Assembly (NCBI GenBank): GCA_026225945.1
Contig: JAMJFZ010000597.1
Coordinates: 6,714,001-6,778,000, forward strand
DNA length: 64,000 nt
Direction: 5' to 3'
DNA from: Cricetomys ansorgei
Lineage: Eukaryota > Chordata > Mammalia > Rodentia > Nesomyidae
Shown: positions 36,851-49,528 of the stretch, one piece after another
Position numbering within the stretch: the first letter of the stretch is position 1
Layout of the letters: every line of letters starts with the position of its first letter
Program-made: the position numbers and the translations under genes
The notes under the pieces: model-generated
Seen by the model: only the letters and a program-made list of their open reading frames with translations
The model's database searches: none
What the model was told of the DNA's origin: nothing

Positions 36851-38399
36851 GCAGTAGCTCCCGAGCCCATGCCCTGAGCTCTGGTGCTCCAGTAACCCAC
36901 AACCTTCTGTCTGTTGTGCTAAAAATAACGCCATGGTCATTGGCCTTGCTCTAACTTATTTTGCAAGAAATCATTTGTCAAGAGTCCGAGTTGAAACGCT
37001 TTCCTTGGAAACTCTTCAGAGTTTGTTTTGACAGAATGGACTGCAGGGGCAGAAGCCTCTGCTCTGTCAGCAGCAAATGGGGTCATCCTGGCTCAGCCAG
37101 GTCTCACAAGACTCCTGAAGAGATGGGATAGATCAAGGTGACAAATATGGGCTGTGTCGAACGTACAACGGGCCTCTTGTTAAAGTGCCTACTCACAGCT
37201 TTAGTGTCTGACCGCGGAGAGAGGTGCCTATAAATCTCTCACACAGCATTCTGTCTCATGGAGCCACCCGGCTATGTCCAGGCAGAGGGATTTGATGGCC
37301 ACCAGCCCTGTTAATTCCCTACCTGGGATACAGGTATGGAATGTACATTTCCTTCAGTGGTTGGTCCACTCACTCTGGGCTCTGCTGGAGTGTAGGTAAA
37401 GTTGATCTGTAACTTCCCTGGAAGCTTTGTTCCCAGTGCTCAGGATCAGAGGCTGAGAGGCCAGGACTGGACCATCTTTCTCTTGGTGAGTTGCTTTTTG
37501 TGTGTTCCAGTCAGATTTATAGAGACATCAGCCTTGGTGAGGGACCTGAGACCTGGAGTGGAAGCAGCTTGAGGCAGTACTGAAGGGCTGGGGAAGGGCT
37601 GCCTTGCAGGCCTCACAGGGGGTCCCAGGGCAGGGAAGAACTTCCTGAAATGTTATGTCTTTACCTGAAAGGATGGGGTGGAAAGGGTGCTACCCTGCAG
37701 CAGAGAGATGACGGGCTACAGTGAGGAATGCCTGACACAATGCCTAGTGGTTGTGAGTGTTAATATTAGCCTGTGACTTCCTCCTTCCTCCAGCAGCTCT
37801 TCCTCCTCTTCTTCCTTCTGTAGTCTTGTCAGCTATTGATTTTTCTGGTTTGCTTTGGGTAAATACTTCAATTTCTATGCCTTTCCTGCCAGTTGAAAAA
37901 AGAAGGTTGAAGCATGAAGTTCTGAGTGGGCGTACAGCGCCCCCTGTAGAGCATCTTGGAAATGTGTGGGCATTTTGGCAAGTGCTCTCAGCAGACAGGG
38001 GCTTCTGTGGGAAAGATAATCCTTCCAGAAAGTGAATTGTCCATCCCCACAGCCGCCTAATGTTCAGTGGGCCTTCCTGTCTGTAATGATCTGAGTCTAG
38101 AACCAGACTCCATGTTACACAGAAGTGAATCATTTTTGCGTGTTTTTAGTTTATACAGAATTTTCTAAGAACATCACTGCCAAGTATATGAGTACCAATG
38201 TTTTATGAAAAGTTCCAATGTCTCATTATGTAATGAATTAATTATATCTTAACTTACATGTTCTGTTAACCAACTTTAATTCATTTTTCCCTTGTATTAA
38301 GACAGGCCATAGCACTGAGTGTCAAATTGTAGATTCTTTAGGCTATATTATTGACATATTTTATTTTCAAGAGAGCGAAAGACATGTGGGAAATATCTG

Positions 38400-38560
38400 T
38401 GCAAATGTTGGGTGTGGTTAGTCTCAGTACTTGGAAGGCTAAAACAAGGGGTCACAAGTTCAAGGTCAGACCCTGGTTAGACCAAGGTTAGACCCTGTCT
38501 CAAACAAACAAATAATAAACAACAGACAAACACACACACATACACACAAATCCCAAATTT
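38400..38560 (+). repeat. SINE B1 with shortened middle
   Basis: It has 'gttgggtgtggttagtctca', 'aggggtcacaagttcaaggt', then a local duplication of 'agaccctg' and the end 'gttagaccctgtctcaaaca', followed by a CA-rich tail. Confidence 0.65.
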
Positions 38561-39594
38561 TGTATTGCTTCTTTGGAAGTAGGAAAGGAGTGAGCAAGTG
38601 TGTGCGAGTATCCATAGTTTATGAATTATGAGGAAGTTGTAGGTCAGACTAGAAATAGAAAGAAATGTTTTTATGTCTCTCAACAATGTCCTTTTACTAA
38701 GGATATACAGGAGAATTCAGACTATCTAGTTGCACCCATTGTTTGTCAGAGAAGATAGTCATATGCTCTAACCCTTTAAAATGGTAGGATCTCAGAGCCT
38801 GAAACAGTATCATCTCTGGTCATCTCTGCCATGTCTACTTTCACGTGCATGCTGTAACATCCATGTGGAGGTTGTTTTGCTATCTTTCTTCCTGCATTCG
38901 GGCATAGTCTCAGAGGCTTGAACATGGAAAGTGAGCCCCTGAGGCCTGCCCAGGACTGTGGTCAGCTGACCCTAGTGCCTGTAGACCTGCAGTCTCCATG
39001 AAGAGGACAGCTCTGGCCACAAAAGCGTGCGGCCAGGAAGCCTGAGGTCCCTAGTGCTTCTTAGGCTGGACTTGCCACAGGCCTGCATCCGGTAGAGCTG
39101 GTTTTGAGGATTGTCTGTCTTTTGTTGTTCTATGGTGTGAGTCCTTTATACACTCTACATAGCAACTAATCCAGTAGTTAATAGGAAGGCCTATTGTTCT
39201 GCTTTGTCCAGAGATAACATTTGCTCAGTAGAAAAAGGTTCAAGTGGACATAAAACCCAAAGACAGAATCAGTGCTTGTTATCTCAGGCACAAAGACAAT
39301 GCCTGTTAACATTTTATTAAACTCTACTGTATAAATAATTCATGTTTTAACACACAGAGAACGATGGAAAATAGAGTCTTCATAATAAAACAGTTGATTC
39401 TCTTCACCAATTGGGTTAGTCTTCTGGTGACTGTCATCTCATCTTTTATGTAGCTATATAATGAGGTTAGAAATATTGTCTATGTAATCTTGTGTCCTTT
39501 TTAAACTTAACATTTGCAGGAGTATTTCCCAAGTTGTTATAGTCTTAAGGATAATTTGAATAATTATTATAATATCTCAATATACCTATAATTT

Positions 39595-39747
39595 CTTTAA
39601 AAATATAATTGTATATGTGTATGTAGTCCCCACAGAGGCCAGAGGAGGGCATCTGAGTTGTAAGCTGCCTGACATGGGTGTTGGGAACCAAACTCAGGTC
39701 CTCTGGAAGAACAGCAAGCTCTTTTAACTGAGCCATCTTTCCAGCCA
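39595..39747 (-). repeat. SINE B3-type
   Basis: Reversed: 'acagaggccagaggagggca', 'gttgggaaccaaactcaggt', 'aactgagccatctttccagc'. Confidence 0.8.
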
Positions 39748-39927
39748 CATAACCCAAGTTTAACTAACTTCTCTCTTGGTGGCTATTTAGATGTTTTTGA
39801 TTATTTATTATAAGGCTATAAGAAGCCCCCCCCCCAATCCATTGATGTGTGTCTGCTAAGTGAATACCTTGTGCCACGTGATATCTGTAGACTGAACAGC
39901 TAATTTACACAAGAAATTACTTGGACT

Positions 39928-40066
39928 GGGCTAAGCGTGGTGGGTGACACATGCCTTTAATCCTAGCTCTTGGGAAGCCAGGCGATCTCTGTGAGTTTGA
40001 GGCCAACCTGGGACCAGGTAAGCCGGAGATGCATAGTGAGACCTTGTCGGAAAAGAAAAGAAATTA
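39928..40066 (+). repeat. SINE B1
   Basis: It contains 'ctaagcgtggtgggtgacac', 'atgcctttaatcctagctct', 'gtgagtttgaggccaacctg' and 'agtgagaccttgtcgga'. Confidence 0.8.
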
Positions 40067-40104
40067 CTTGGGCAAACATGGCACACTGCCCCCACCCCAT
40101 TTTT

Positions 40105-40188
40105 GTTGTTGTTTTATTTTATGTATATCTTTGTGTGCATGTAGTACCTGAGCAAGTGCTCTGGACTGCTGAGCCATCCCTCCAGCCC
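40105..40188 (-). repeat. SINE B2/B3 fragment with internal deletion
   Basis: Reversed tail 'ttttatgtatatctttgtgt' is joined directly to 'ctgctgagccatccctccag'. Confidence 0.55.
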
Positions 40189-40444
40189 TTGACCTGTTTT
40201 TTGACCTTATCTTCACTGATAGCAGTTTTATCTCTAAGCTTCACTACTAGAAGCAGAGAAAGTGACACTTTGACCTGAGGAGGTTGGGGTGTCTCCTGAT
40301 TTTGTTGTTCTCTCCATTTACCCTCTGTAATCTCCTGATCCTAGCCTTTGCTTATTTTCCCCATCCGAGTTTTTGCCTTCTGTACCTTTGTGGGAGACTT
40401 TGGGGTCTGTTTCCCTTTTTCTTTCATATGCATAGTGAAGAGGA

Positions 40445-40560
40445 CTCCTTCACCTATCAGGCCTGGATTTCAGTCCTGGCTGCCCCTTTGGTGAGCAGAG
40501 GGTCACAGGTAGTCGTTAACCTCCTTCTAAGGTGGGAGATGAAGCTTCCTCCAGGGCACA
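40445..40560 (+). repeat. MIR fragment
   Basis: 'caggcctggatttcagtcct' then 'cgttaacctccttctaaggt' correspond to the MIR core on the + strand. Confidence 0.45.
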
Positions 40561-41089
40561 GAATAAAAGCCCAGCATTATGACCCTGTGTTCAGCATTTT
40601 CTCAGAAAATCCTCCGGAGCTACAACTCAGGCTAGTGCACAGCCTTAGACCCAGAATTCTGCCACAACCAACAGAGAAACTGAAGAGCTGCTCCCCTCCC
40701 CCAGTGTCTCTCAAAGGAAAGAAACAAATGGAAGAAAGCAAGCTGATTCTGTTTCAGCTGAGAAGAGCTTGTAGGGTCAAGATTCATTGACACCCATCTG
40801 TTGGATCTGGGGCAGAGGAGACCCCAGAGTCTTGGTTAGAGTAAGTGGTCACACATTGTTCTCGCACGGCAAGCAAGAGGTCAAGTGCATGTTGGAAAGT
40901 TCCATTTGTGTAAAGGTGGAAAGCTAATCTGGTTAACCTTTGTTTAACCTCTTAGACTGTCTGCTCTTTCCCCAGTGCCCTAGTTAATTCCTGGGCTTGG
41001 CAGCCTGGCAGCATAGGCAAGGATGGGGGTGACTCTGTCCTGCCCACTTCTACCACTTGGGACAGAGCTCTGGCTGATGTATGCTGAGT

Positions 41090-41320
41090 CACTGAAGCAG
41101 CAAAGCCTGTGTGGTCCTGGCTGTGGAGCTGGGCGTGTCTGGGTTCCTGCGCCTGTTGGATCCCTCCCCAGTTGTGTTATCTTGTGCAGGCTGTTTAACC
41201 TCTCTGACTCAGTGCTGCCTTTTCTGTGATGTTGATGGACAGTACCTCCCCCAGATCATTTAAGGACAGAAGAGACATCAGGACTGACCATGTCCTAGGT
41301 GCCTGCTTGCTGCTCACTGA
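41090..41320 (+). repeat. MIR
   Basis: 'gttatcttgtgcaggctgtt', 'taacctctctgactcagtgc' and 'cctaggtgcctgcttgctgc' follow in MIR order. Confidence 0.6.
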
Positions 41321-41860
41321 GTGGAGGCGGTGACTGTCCAGAGAGAGGCAGGTGTCTTACCCGCTTCACCTCCGCATGGCACTGTGCATTCCTGGTCCAG
41401 CTCAGACATCAAGGCTTCTGACACACCCTAAACCAGCAGCCCTAGTCCTGCATGGTGAAGGGTGGAAAGTGACCCCTTCTAGGCAGATGGAGTGCGGGGT
41501 GGATTTTTACCCCCTCGGCTGGAGGCCCCTATACAGGCTGAAGACTGGGTGTCACCCTGTCCCATGTCTGGGCAGTCAGGAAATCATGTTCCTCGTTTCT
41601 CCAGAGTACTCGCAGGACTGACCTCAGCAGCCTCTGCTCCTGTAACCACACACATCCGTCATTAGCACTGGCGTGGAAATTCATGAGGGATCAGCCTTTC
41701 CTCAGCTGTCCCATCTCTCCCTCACAGTCACCACCCTACTGTACCTTAATGTTTCTTCCAAACACATACACACCAAACCAAAACAAACAAAACAAAATAT
41801 AAAAATGATCCTTTCTCGAAACTCACCATTACAATGTGACTTAAAAATATAAGTAGAGCT

Positions 41861-42010
41861 GCTGGACATGGTGGTACATGCCTGCAATTCCCAGAGTTTT
41901 GGAGACTGAGGCAGGAGGATTACCACAAGTAGAAGACAGCCTGAGCTATACAGTAAGTTCCAGGCCAGACTAAGGTATAGAAGACACTGTCAATACAAAC
42001 ACAACCCCCA
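41861..42010 (+). repeat. SINE B1
   Basis: It contains 'tggacatggtggtacatgcc', 'gagactgaggcaggaggatt' and 'cctgagctatacagtaagtt'. A CAAAA-rich patch lies about 100 bases upstream. Confidence 0.8.
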
Positions 42011-42149
42011 GCCCCAAACCTAAGTGGAACCACATGGTTGTCAGAGCCTAGCCTGGCTGTCTGCTCTTACCCTGATGCTGTCCTACTACTTGTGTCCCCT
42101 GGGCTGCTGTCCTCTATCTCTAACACTCTGGTACCCACTCATCTCCTCC

Positions 42150-42370
42150 TGTCTGCGTTGCCTCCCCAGGGTGTCCTGCCCCCACCCCCAACACATCCGC
42201 CACAGCCTAGCCTCCAGTATAATCCCACTGCTCACTCCCTTTGCCCGTTGTCCTTGCCAGCGTGTGTACCAAATGAGGACAAGGTGTCCCCGCCCCATAC
42301 CAGCACTGCTGTGAAGGACAGTTCCTGGCACTTGGACACTTTCAGCAAATATTTGTTGAGAGTTGAGTGA
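42150..42370 (+). repeat. L2 LINE 3' end
   Basis: The end 'cagttcctggcacttggaca' then 'cagcaaatatttgttgagag' is the typical L2 terminus. The pyrimidine-rich part upstream agrees but is diverged. Confidence 0.6.
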
Positions 42371-43768
42371 CTGATCATGGTCCAGCATGCTAACAGTGTC
42401 TTAGCTGTTACAGAGTCACCCCAAGGTGAAGTTTGGTGGCCACATGCAGTGTATGTGGGGAAACTTGCTGCTTCTAACAGATCTGTCAGCACAGAAGTCA
42501 CCTGATTGACTCCGGTACGCGGCGGTGTTTAGGGTGGGTTGCCGGAAGGTGTGGGGTGTTCATGGGATATGAGGTACCCAGCACTCCTGAGCATGATGTT
42601 GCTGTCACCCAGACCCCCCTCCCACCATGGGGATCCAGCCCACCACATGGCTGCCATTAGTCTCCTAGATTCACCTTCCTTCCGTTTGGCCTCTCTTTTC
42701 TAGGGAACCTCTGCTCTTTGCTGTCTCCGGCTCCTCTCCCTGAGCGATTGCAGAACTCCCTTAGCTATCACCCACTGATGAGCTTCCCGATGTTCCTGGT
42801 CCTGTGCTTCAGGGGCTGCCTATCATTGTTTCAGGAAAATCCAGGGGTTGGAGTTTTGAAAACGCTGCTCATATTTCTAGGAGTGCCCAGGTTTGGAGTA
42901 CTGCTGTGAAGCGCTGACCGGCTCCAGGTTTCTCTCCAGCCTTCCCACACTTGTCCTCACCCACCCCATCTGGCTTCCTGACATCACTGTGCCTAATCTC
43001 TTCCGCTTTTAGAGCCTGACGTCCCCCTGTCTTCCCATCCTCACCAACTCTGAGCCTCTTCCCAAAGTCTCCTGTGTGGGTCTGCATCTACAGCAAATGT
43101 CCAGCCTCTGTGCTCTTCGGCCAGGTATGCCCTGCTGGTGCTGGGCTCTTACGTTAAGTTCAACCAGCCACAGAGGGGGGACCCACAGCCCTAGCGACCG
43201 CCTGCCTTGCCCAGGACACTCAGCCCTCAAGTGGCAGATGCGAGATTTGATTCAGGAGGCCCCACATTGCACACCACTCTGGCTTTCCTGTATGCACCCC
43301 TGCAGCATCTTCTGACCCCGTGCCCTTCCCTCCCCATGGCGGTCCAGTTCAGAAGGGACCAACTTCTTCCTCTTTTCCCACTTGCTGAGGGGCCAGAAAG
43401 GTGACGTGTTAGAGTGGCCAGCACTGGATCCGTGCTTGCGTCCTGCTGTCCCAGGAGGCTCTCTGCTCTGTAGCCCTCCCCAAACCCCTTCTTGCCCTGT
43501 TCTCAGACCACCTCCATTTGTGGGTGGTGGAAAGGGGAAGACTGTGCCATGAAAGACTGTTCTGCTGAGTTTCCTTCCCATGCAGCCCTTGCAGAAGGCA
43601 TGTGCCTTCTCTAAGTCTCAGGTCTTGTTAGATGGTCCCCGCCTCCCTGCTGGTCATCAGCCCCCAGTCAGACACACAGAGGGCCTCAGGCTTGTCCACC
43701 TGCTGTCCCTCATGCCAGCATCTCTCCTTTGCCACAAATAACAGCAGTGCATTCTTTTGTTTCCTTAG

Positions 43769-43812
43769 AACAAGATGCAGATGTTTTCCAGAGTTTTCTT
43801 CAACCTCAGGCA
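43769..43812 (+). other. Candidate 5'-UTR exon (44 nt)
   Basis: A short stretch with a strong acceptor (pyrimidine tract 'attcttttgtttccttag') and a strong donor (GCA followed by gtaagttt). No repeat is recognisable in it. It has an ATG at 43775 with A at -3, a moderate Kozak context, whose frame is open through the exon. If spliced to the exon at 55259 the frame continues through it and into the BMAL1 ATG exon. Its size is typical of a small leader exon. It is a prediction from splice signals only, and a chance pairing of acceptor and donor is possible. Confidence 0.45.
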
Positions 43813-44746
43813 GTAAGTTTGTTCAGTGAATAGTCTTTTTTCCTGGAGTCCTTAGAACCAGGTTCTCTTTCCTCAGTCTGCCATGCTTAAAAACACAAAC
43901 CAACAAACAGAAAGCGTGGGCCAGGTAACAGGTCAGCAGGCCTCGGACATGACTCATCTTCCTCTGTAGTACCATGGGGATCCTTCCCTGTGCTGTGCCT
44001 CCTTTGAACACAGAGGCTGGGATTGGGATAACTTCTTCCCACAGGAGGTGGCAGGGAATGGGGGGGATGCAGCTGACAGAGCACACATGAGTGTCTCCTC
44101 ATGCTGGGCCCTGGGATGTAGAAAGCAAGGCACCAAGGAGCTCATTTTTAGCTTCATGCCATTGTTATTCTCCGGGGAATGCAGACCGACTCTGGGGTCC
44201 AGGTTGGCAGGAAGGGTTGTAGGACAGAGTCCTGGTTCCAGATACCCAGAGAGTATGCTGAATGCATGAATGCCCAGAAGCAAAGGATGGCGGCAGCCAG
44301 AGTGGGGTGCCTCAGGCCGCCCAACTGTAACTGTAAGTGTAGGACTGGAACCTCAGAGCCTGGGCTATGACAGAGTAGCCTCAAGGCTGATAAATAGTAC
44401 CTCCTGGGAAGGGAATAGGGTGGTGATGGTGGGGGACTCCTAGTCTAAGTGGCTTTACAGAAGAGCTCCCTTCAATGTGTACTGTCAAACTCTTGGCTGT
44501 TAGATAAAACATAAAACATGGTTTGTGGGTGCATATATCTGGAGAAGTAGGGACTCCACTGTCCCTGGACCCCCACACCCTGGAGGAGAGGTACCTTAAA
44601 GGTCCAAGAATGCCAGCAGAACAGAAATTTGCCTATTTAACCCAGCATGGACCATAAAGTCCCACAGAATCAACACTCTGTGAATGACCTTTCAACAAGC
44701 TTGTTTTGGAAAAGTTTTAAGTCCTTGTATATGCTTTCTATTAAAA

Positions 44747-44747
<1 letters not shown>

Positions 44748-44780
<33 letters not shown>
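44748..44780 (+). repeat. (GT)n microsatellite
   Basis: A pure GT run of about 16 units. It continues into the reversed SINE to its right. Confidence 0.95.
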
Positions 44781-44782
<2 letters not shown>

Positions 44783-45050
44783 TGTGCATGTGGAGGTCAG
44801 AGGTTGGTATTAGATATTTTCCTTGATTGCTTTTCACCTTAATTTTTGAGACAGGATCTATATCAGTTGGAGCTCACTGATTGGCGAGACTGAGGGTCAG
44901 CAAGCTCCCAGGATCTGCCTGTCCTCACTCACCCCCTGCCCATCCTCCCAGCTACTGTGTGAGGATGTGTGACCTTTTACATGGTGCTGGGGATCCAGAC
45001 TCATGCTTGTGCAGCATGTACTTGACTGACTGAGCCATCTCGGCACCTTG
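44781..45050 (-). repeat. SINE B3-type, long copy
   Basis: Reversed order: 'gtggaggtcagaggttggta', 'tttttgagacaggatctata', 'ggtgctggggatccagactc', and the head 'gactgagccatctcggcacc'. Confidence 0.75.
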
Positions 45051-45224
45051 CGTGTGTTTTCTTATTTTGTACCCATTTCTTCTTTCATGTGGCAAACAGG
45101 ACTAACCTGGGTTTACTACTTTCTTGTAAAACCTCAGCCTTTGTCAAGGTATTCCTTTAGACTTAGTTTCCTCTATAACATGGGAGACAGATCCTTAGCT
45201 TTTACAATGGCCAATGAGGAAATG

Positions 45225-45340
45225 ATAGCTCACAGAGAGGGCTGTTGTGTGGCAGGTGCCATGCTGAGCACTTTATACACCTCACTGAAGAGGCAGGAAA
45301 TGCTGGCAACCTTGCCATGCAGGTCAGGAGGCCATGGCAT
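45225..45340 (-). repeat. MIR fragment
   Basis: 'ggcaggtgccatgctgagca', 'ctttatacacctcactgaag' and 'aggcaggaaatgctgg' fit the reversed MIR 3' half. Confidence 0.5.
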
Positions 45341-46288
45341 ACAAAGGCCAGGCCCTGTGCCTAGTGTTATGTTGCTGGTGTGTGTTGGATCCATGGCTTA
45401 AATGCCTGATGGGATTGGGGTTTGAAATCTGATCACCATCTCCCATCTGAAAGCACACTGCAAACTCTGCTTTTCTAGAGCCCCGAGAACAGAAAGGCAG
45501 TGCCCTTCTTAGATGGTTCGTGGATACGCAAAGGGGAACTGGTGTCCCTAACACTCCAGGTCACTCTACCTTTTTCTCACACTGAGGAAATAATCATCTG
45601 TCTGCTTGTCCACGCAGTTACTTTACTGTGATGTCTGTCTGCTCCTCTTCCATCAGTTTGAGCAGCTGCTCAGCTGTCTGTTGGGCTCTGGCAGCTCCCT
45701 GTGAGGCTGTCTGTCCTCAGCCAAGACCAGGAGTTCTTCCCAAATGCCTGAGAAGAGCATAGCCTACTTTCTTTCATCTGCCCCTCAGGGAGAAATGAGG
45801 CAAAGGCTGCAGGGACATCTGTTTACCACCCGGCACACACTGTGTCCATGCGGAACTGGGAGCATACCTTGCGGGAAATTATAGACCAGCCTGTTCTGTG
45901 AGGCTAGTCTACCCCGTGGTTCCTCCCGAGAGCCCTGCCATTCTGGGTTAGCCCTCAGCGCCATCTAAGATTGGACTTCTGTGAACTTTCCTCCTTCCAC
46001 TGTATTAAGGGCTTTTTGACAAAGGAGGGCCTTGTCTTTATTCACACAGAGCCCTGTATTCACAACTCCAGACCCAGAGCTCCAAGTGTGACCTCATGTT
46101 CAACCTCAGGGTCTCTGGGCGCTTTGTTCTACTGATGGCATTCAAGTGCCACAGTCTGTCCCTAGGACCTGCATAGCCAGTGCTTTTCAGGGCAAAGTAC
46201 CCTGTATTCCTTGGCATCCACCTAGTCAGAACCTGTAACAGCTGGTCCTAGGCCCTACCCCTTCACCTTTCATAACCTGCCTTACCAA

Positions 46289-46325
46289 CACAAACACACA
46301 CACACACACACACTCACACACTCAC
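46289..46325 (+). repeat. (CA)n microsatellite, interrupted
   Basis: A CA run broken by CTCACA units. Confidence 0.9.
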
Positions 46326-47854
46326 ACTCCCCGCAATAAGCTCATTATTTTCTCTTCCATTCTGCTCCTGAGGAATCAAGAAAGACACTAGACTGCCACC
46401 TGCTGGTTCTTTGTTGTAATGATCCCTAAGTGCACTAGCACTTCCTGGAGTTGGACAGTTGCCAACCTGTTGCCTTGGCTATGCTGTCATGCATTTATTT
46501 AAACACTCACCTTTACAACTATGCTGAAAGTGTCTCGAATGTAATGACTTTGGATTTCCATTGTGTCTGCTTGCCATGGCTTCTGCCAGAGGCAACAGAA
46601 CAGCTTGTTAGATAACCCTCGTGGAAACGTCCGTTACCTCAGGTTCAGGGTGATGGCTTCACTTGGTGAATGTTCCCTGAACTTAGGTGTTGTCATGCAA
46701 GGTTGCCAAATTCCTTGGCAGCTGTCAGAGTATCAGGAGCCAGGGGTACTGGTAGAGGCGATAAGGCCCCATTAGCCTCTGGTCTCTGCTCAAAGCCACC
46801 ATCCTCTGAACACTGATGTGTTCAGCTTAGCACCCACTCCTCAGCAAGTACCCAAACAGACAGACCTTGTGCAGCTGAGAGTGGGGCTGGGGGTCACCTG
46901 CTGGCTCTCCAGCTGGGGAGGGAGGCCACCCTGGGGAACACATTTCCCCGGGCTCAGCTCCTCGTAGGCTGAAGGCATGCAGAGCCCTTCTAAGGAATGT
47001 GGAGATCAGCAGGCATTCGGCCACTAGACAGGGTAGTCACAGCTGATGTCTCTCATCCATAGTTCCCTACCCTGAAATTAAGCCACATCATTGAAAGCTG
47101 CTGAGTGACATCCTGCGGCTTCACCTGTTTCTTAGCAGAGCTCCATCTAGCTGTCATTCTGGGAGTGACATGGAAGGAAAAGAGGAAGTTCGGCTTTCCT
47201 TGGGGTAGGTGGGTGTGATGCCTCTTTTACAAAGTCTCTTTCCCCAGAACCACTGGTTTGTTACATCACTGCAGCCTGATCTCAGACACCCTTCCATGCT
47301 TGGGCCTGTCCTGATGAGCTAGTCCATAGACTTCACAGTATTATCCACTGAGGGCTGCTTCCCTCTTTACCCTGGCTGCCAGTAAGCTCAGAGAGAACAC
47401 GTTTGCTGTTTCTATAGCTTTTTCTGAACCAAGGTTTGCTCTACTGTAAGCTCTCTTCATCCCTTTCCCAGGAGCGCTTGTTTCGGTGTTTGCTTTTGTC
47501 TTTGAAGTTTGCTCTTGGGGATGGTTTTTAGCAGAAGAATCCGCAGTAAAGCCAGACACCTACCTGGTTACCAGTCCCCACTTTCTGGCTATACACACTG
47601 AACAAGGTAACTCTGCTTATCGGTTTCGACCACAGTGAGTGAGTCTGTTGTTGTAAAGGCCAGTCTTGCCCAGGCCTGGCTGCCCTGTGTCACTCCTTCC
47701 CTTTCCCCACCTGTGTCAGTGACCACCTCACCATAAGACACGCAGCAGCAGTAACAATGGGACCAACTTCTATGGATTTTCTGGGACAGAAGAGTCTTCT
47801 GGGATGCGTAAGTTTCAGTACTCAGATGGAAAGATCCAGGACAGATGAGTTGGT

Positions 47855-48200
47855 CGTTCTAGTCCATTTGCTCTGCTATAACAGAATAGCACAGGCTAGG
47901 GGATTTATAGTGAAAACAAGTTTGTTTCTGGAGCTCTGGAGGTTGGGAAGTCAGGGCACTGGCATGGTGAAGATTTTTGTGCTAAGTCATGGTAGAAGAG
48001 AAGAGCATGGAAAGGGTGGAAGTTGCTTTTTAAAGCAAGCCCATTCTTATGATAACTCACCCATTCCCCTGGTAATATAATCTGTTCATAAGGGTGGGGC
48101 CTTCATGACTTCCATCTCCCCACAGTGTGGGGATTAAGTTTCCGCCACAGGAGCTTGGCAGGTGGGGGGTAGGTGGGGGTTGGTACACATTCAAGCCTTA
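47855..48200 (-). repeat. Antisense LTR of ERVL-MaLR (MLT1-like) type
   Basis: Read left to right it is the reverse of an MLT1/MST-like LTR: 'agtccatttgctctgctata', 'ataacagaatagcacaggct', 'gagctctggaggttgggaag', 'cttcatgacttccatctccc' and 'ggggattaagtttccgccac'. Solo; no internal retroviral sequence is next to it. Confidence 0.65.
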
Positions 48201-48624
48201 GCTATCACCCTCATGATGAGAGACTTAAAGGTCTTTTTTCCTTACACTGCTATCCATCCAGGACCTTGGCTATAAGCAGGGCCTTCTGCCCAAGATACCT
48301 ATTGTATTAAAGATTCTGGCTGAAGCCTTTGATCATTTTTTTGGGGGGCAAGCAGGAAAGTCACATAGTCCTGACACCAGGGCACAGTGTAGCATCTTCC
48401 TAGTGTTAGGTTAGCTGGCTGGAATCCTTTTGTTCTTCCTGGGTAGAAGCTGTGCACAGGCGAGGCAAAGCTCTTCAAGCTAGCCTTTGGCATCTCTCTG
48501 CCTTTGCAGTAGTAAACAGTCGGTAAGCAGGTACAGCAGCTTAGGCTCCTGCAGGCCTAAGGTGGCCTTAGCTGCACTTGTAGCTCTGGTGCCCTAGGAA
48601 GTCAGGGTTTCTCAGCCATTGGTG

Positions 48625-49080
48625 TTAGGTGAAATAGCTCACGTAGACACTGAGAGATATGTATGGCCATACAAAGCAGTTTATTTTCCGTGGGTTACAT
48701 ACTAATGTCAGGGCTGTCCAATTAAAAACAACAACAACAACAACAAAAAACATGGCAGCCCCAAATGTGGGTGCACACACACAGGTTTTTAAGTGAAACT
48801 GCAGTCACTAGGGGCGATCTCCAATTGGTCAGAATCTGAGCATGGATACTTATTGGATTGGCTCGTTACATCTGGCAGGGAAGTGAGGGGTTCTCGGGAG
48901 AGTGAAGCATATGAGAGACATGTGGAAAGCTCTAATTGGCCAGCAGCTGGATTCTGGGCTTTCTAAGAATTACTGGGGACTCCCAAAGAGCCAGAGCCGA
49001 GGTCAGGGCCCGCCCATCACTGGGGTGGGGTGGGGGGTTGCCCTGGTGGTCCTCTCAGTTGGTAGGAGCTAGTGTTACAG
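48625..49080 (-). repeat. Possible antisense LTR-like sequence
   Basis: The - strand carries an AATAAA-type signal (seen on the + strand as 'gcagtttattttccg', about 48680). The block contains 'ctctaattggccagcagctg' and an A-rich insert with a (CAA)n run at 48727-48750. The family was not recognised and the boundaries are guesses. Confidence 0.3.
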
Positions 49081-49528
49081 CTTCTAGGTAGTTTTAGGTA
49101 TTAGCATTCTGCAGTCACTGACCCTGGCCGGTATTGACTCCTGGGCTCAGGATGCCCTTGCCCTAGACTCCACAGCTCTGGAATTTTAGCAACCAGGGCC
49201 CATGATTTCTTTTCTCTAGCCCTTGCTGCCTGTTGTCTCTCTTTAGTTTTCGCTCTCCACCTTCTATCTCCTCATACTGTCCCTCCTGTTCCCTGCTGCC
49301 TCCCATTGCTATGGCAGCTGTCTTGTCCTGGCAGGCAGCAGCTTTGACCACTCTTGTTGCTGCCTCTGCTGTTGCTGCTGCTGACTGCTGAGATGGAGGC
49401 CATGCCTTGTTTGCCATTGTCAGTGCAGCCAGCTGCCATGCTGCTTTTGCAGCGTGGCCTGCTGACTACTCAGCTAGATGACTCTTACTCTCTTGTCGCT
49501 GCTCCTTGGTTTGGTGTGCCAGTTCTGC

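Larger units (their letters stand above)
16846..43768 (+). other. Presumed intron between candidate leader exons
   Basis: No coding region was recognised. The longest open frames (179 codons on the - strand at 24453-24992 and 168 codons on the + strand at 40284-40790) have no family resemblance and overlap repeats. The content is SINEs, MIRs, L2 ends, two antisense rodent repeats (19381, 26610), a URR1 copy (24160), microsatellites (20632, 21219, 30986) and long unique stretches. Two of these, about 31265-31580 and 33420-33760, are AT-rich and repeat-free and could be conserved regulatory sequence. Confidence 0.5.

Noticed and set aside
40284..40790. 168-codon open frame on the + strand with a hydrophobic start
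   Set aside because: It runs through a MIR fragment (40445-40560) and pyrimidine-rich intron text; the apparent membrane segment is from T-rich sequence.
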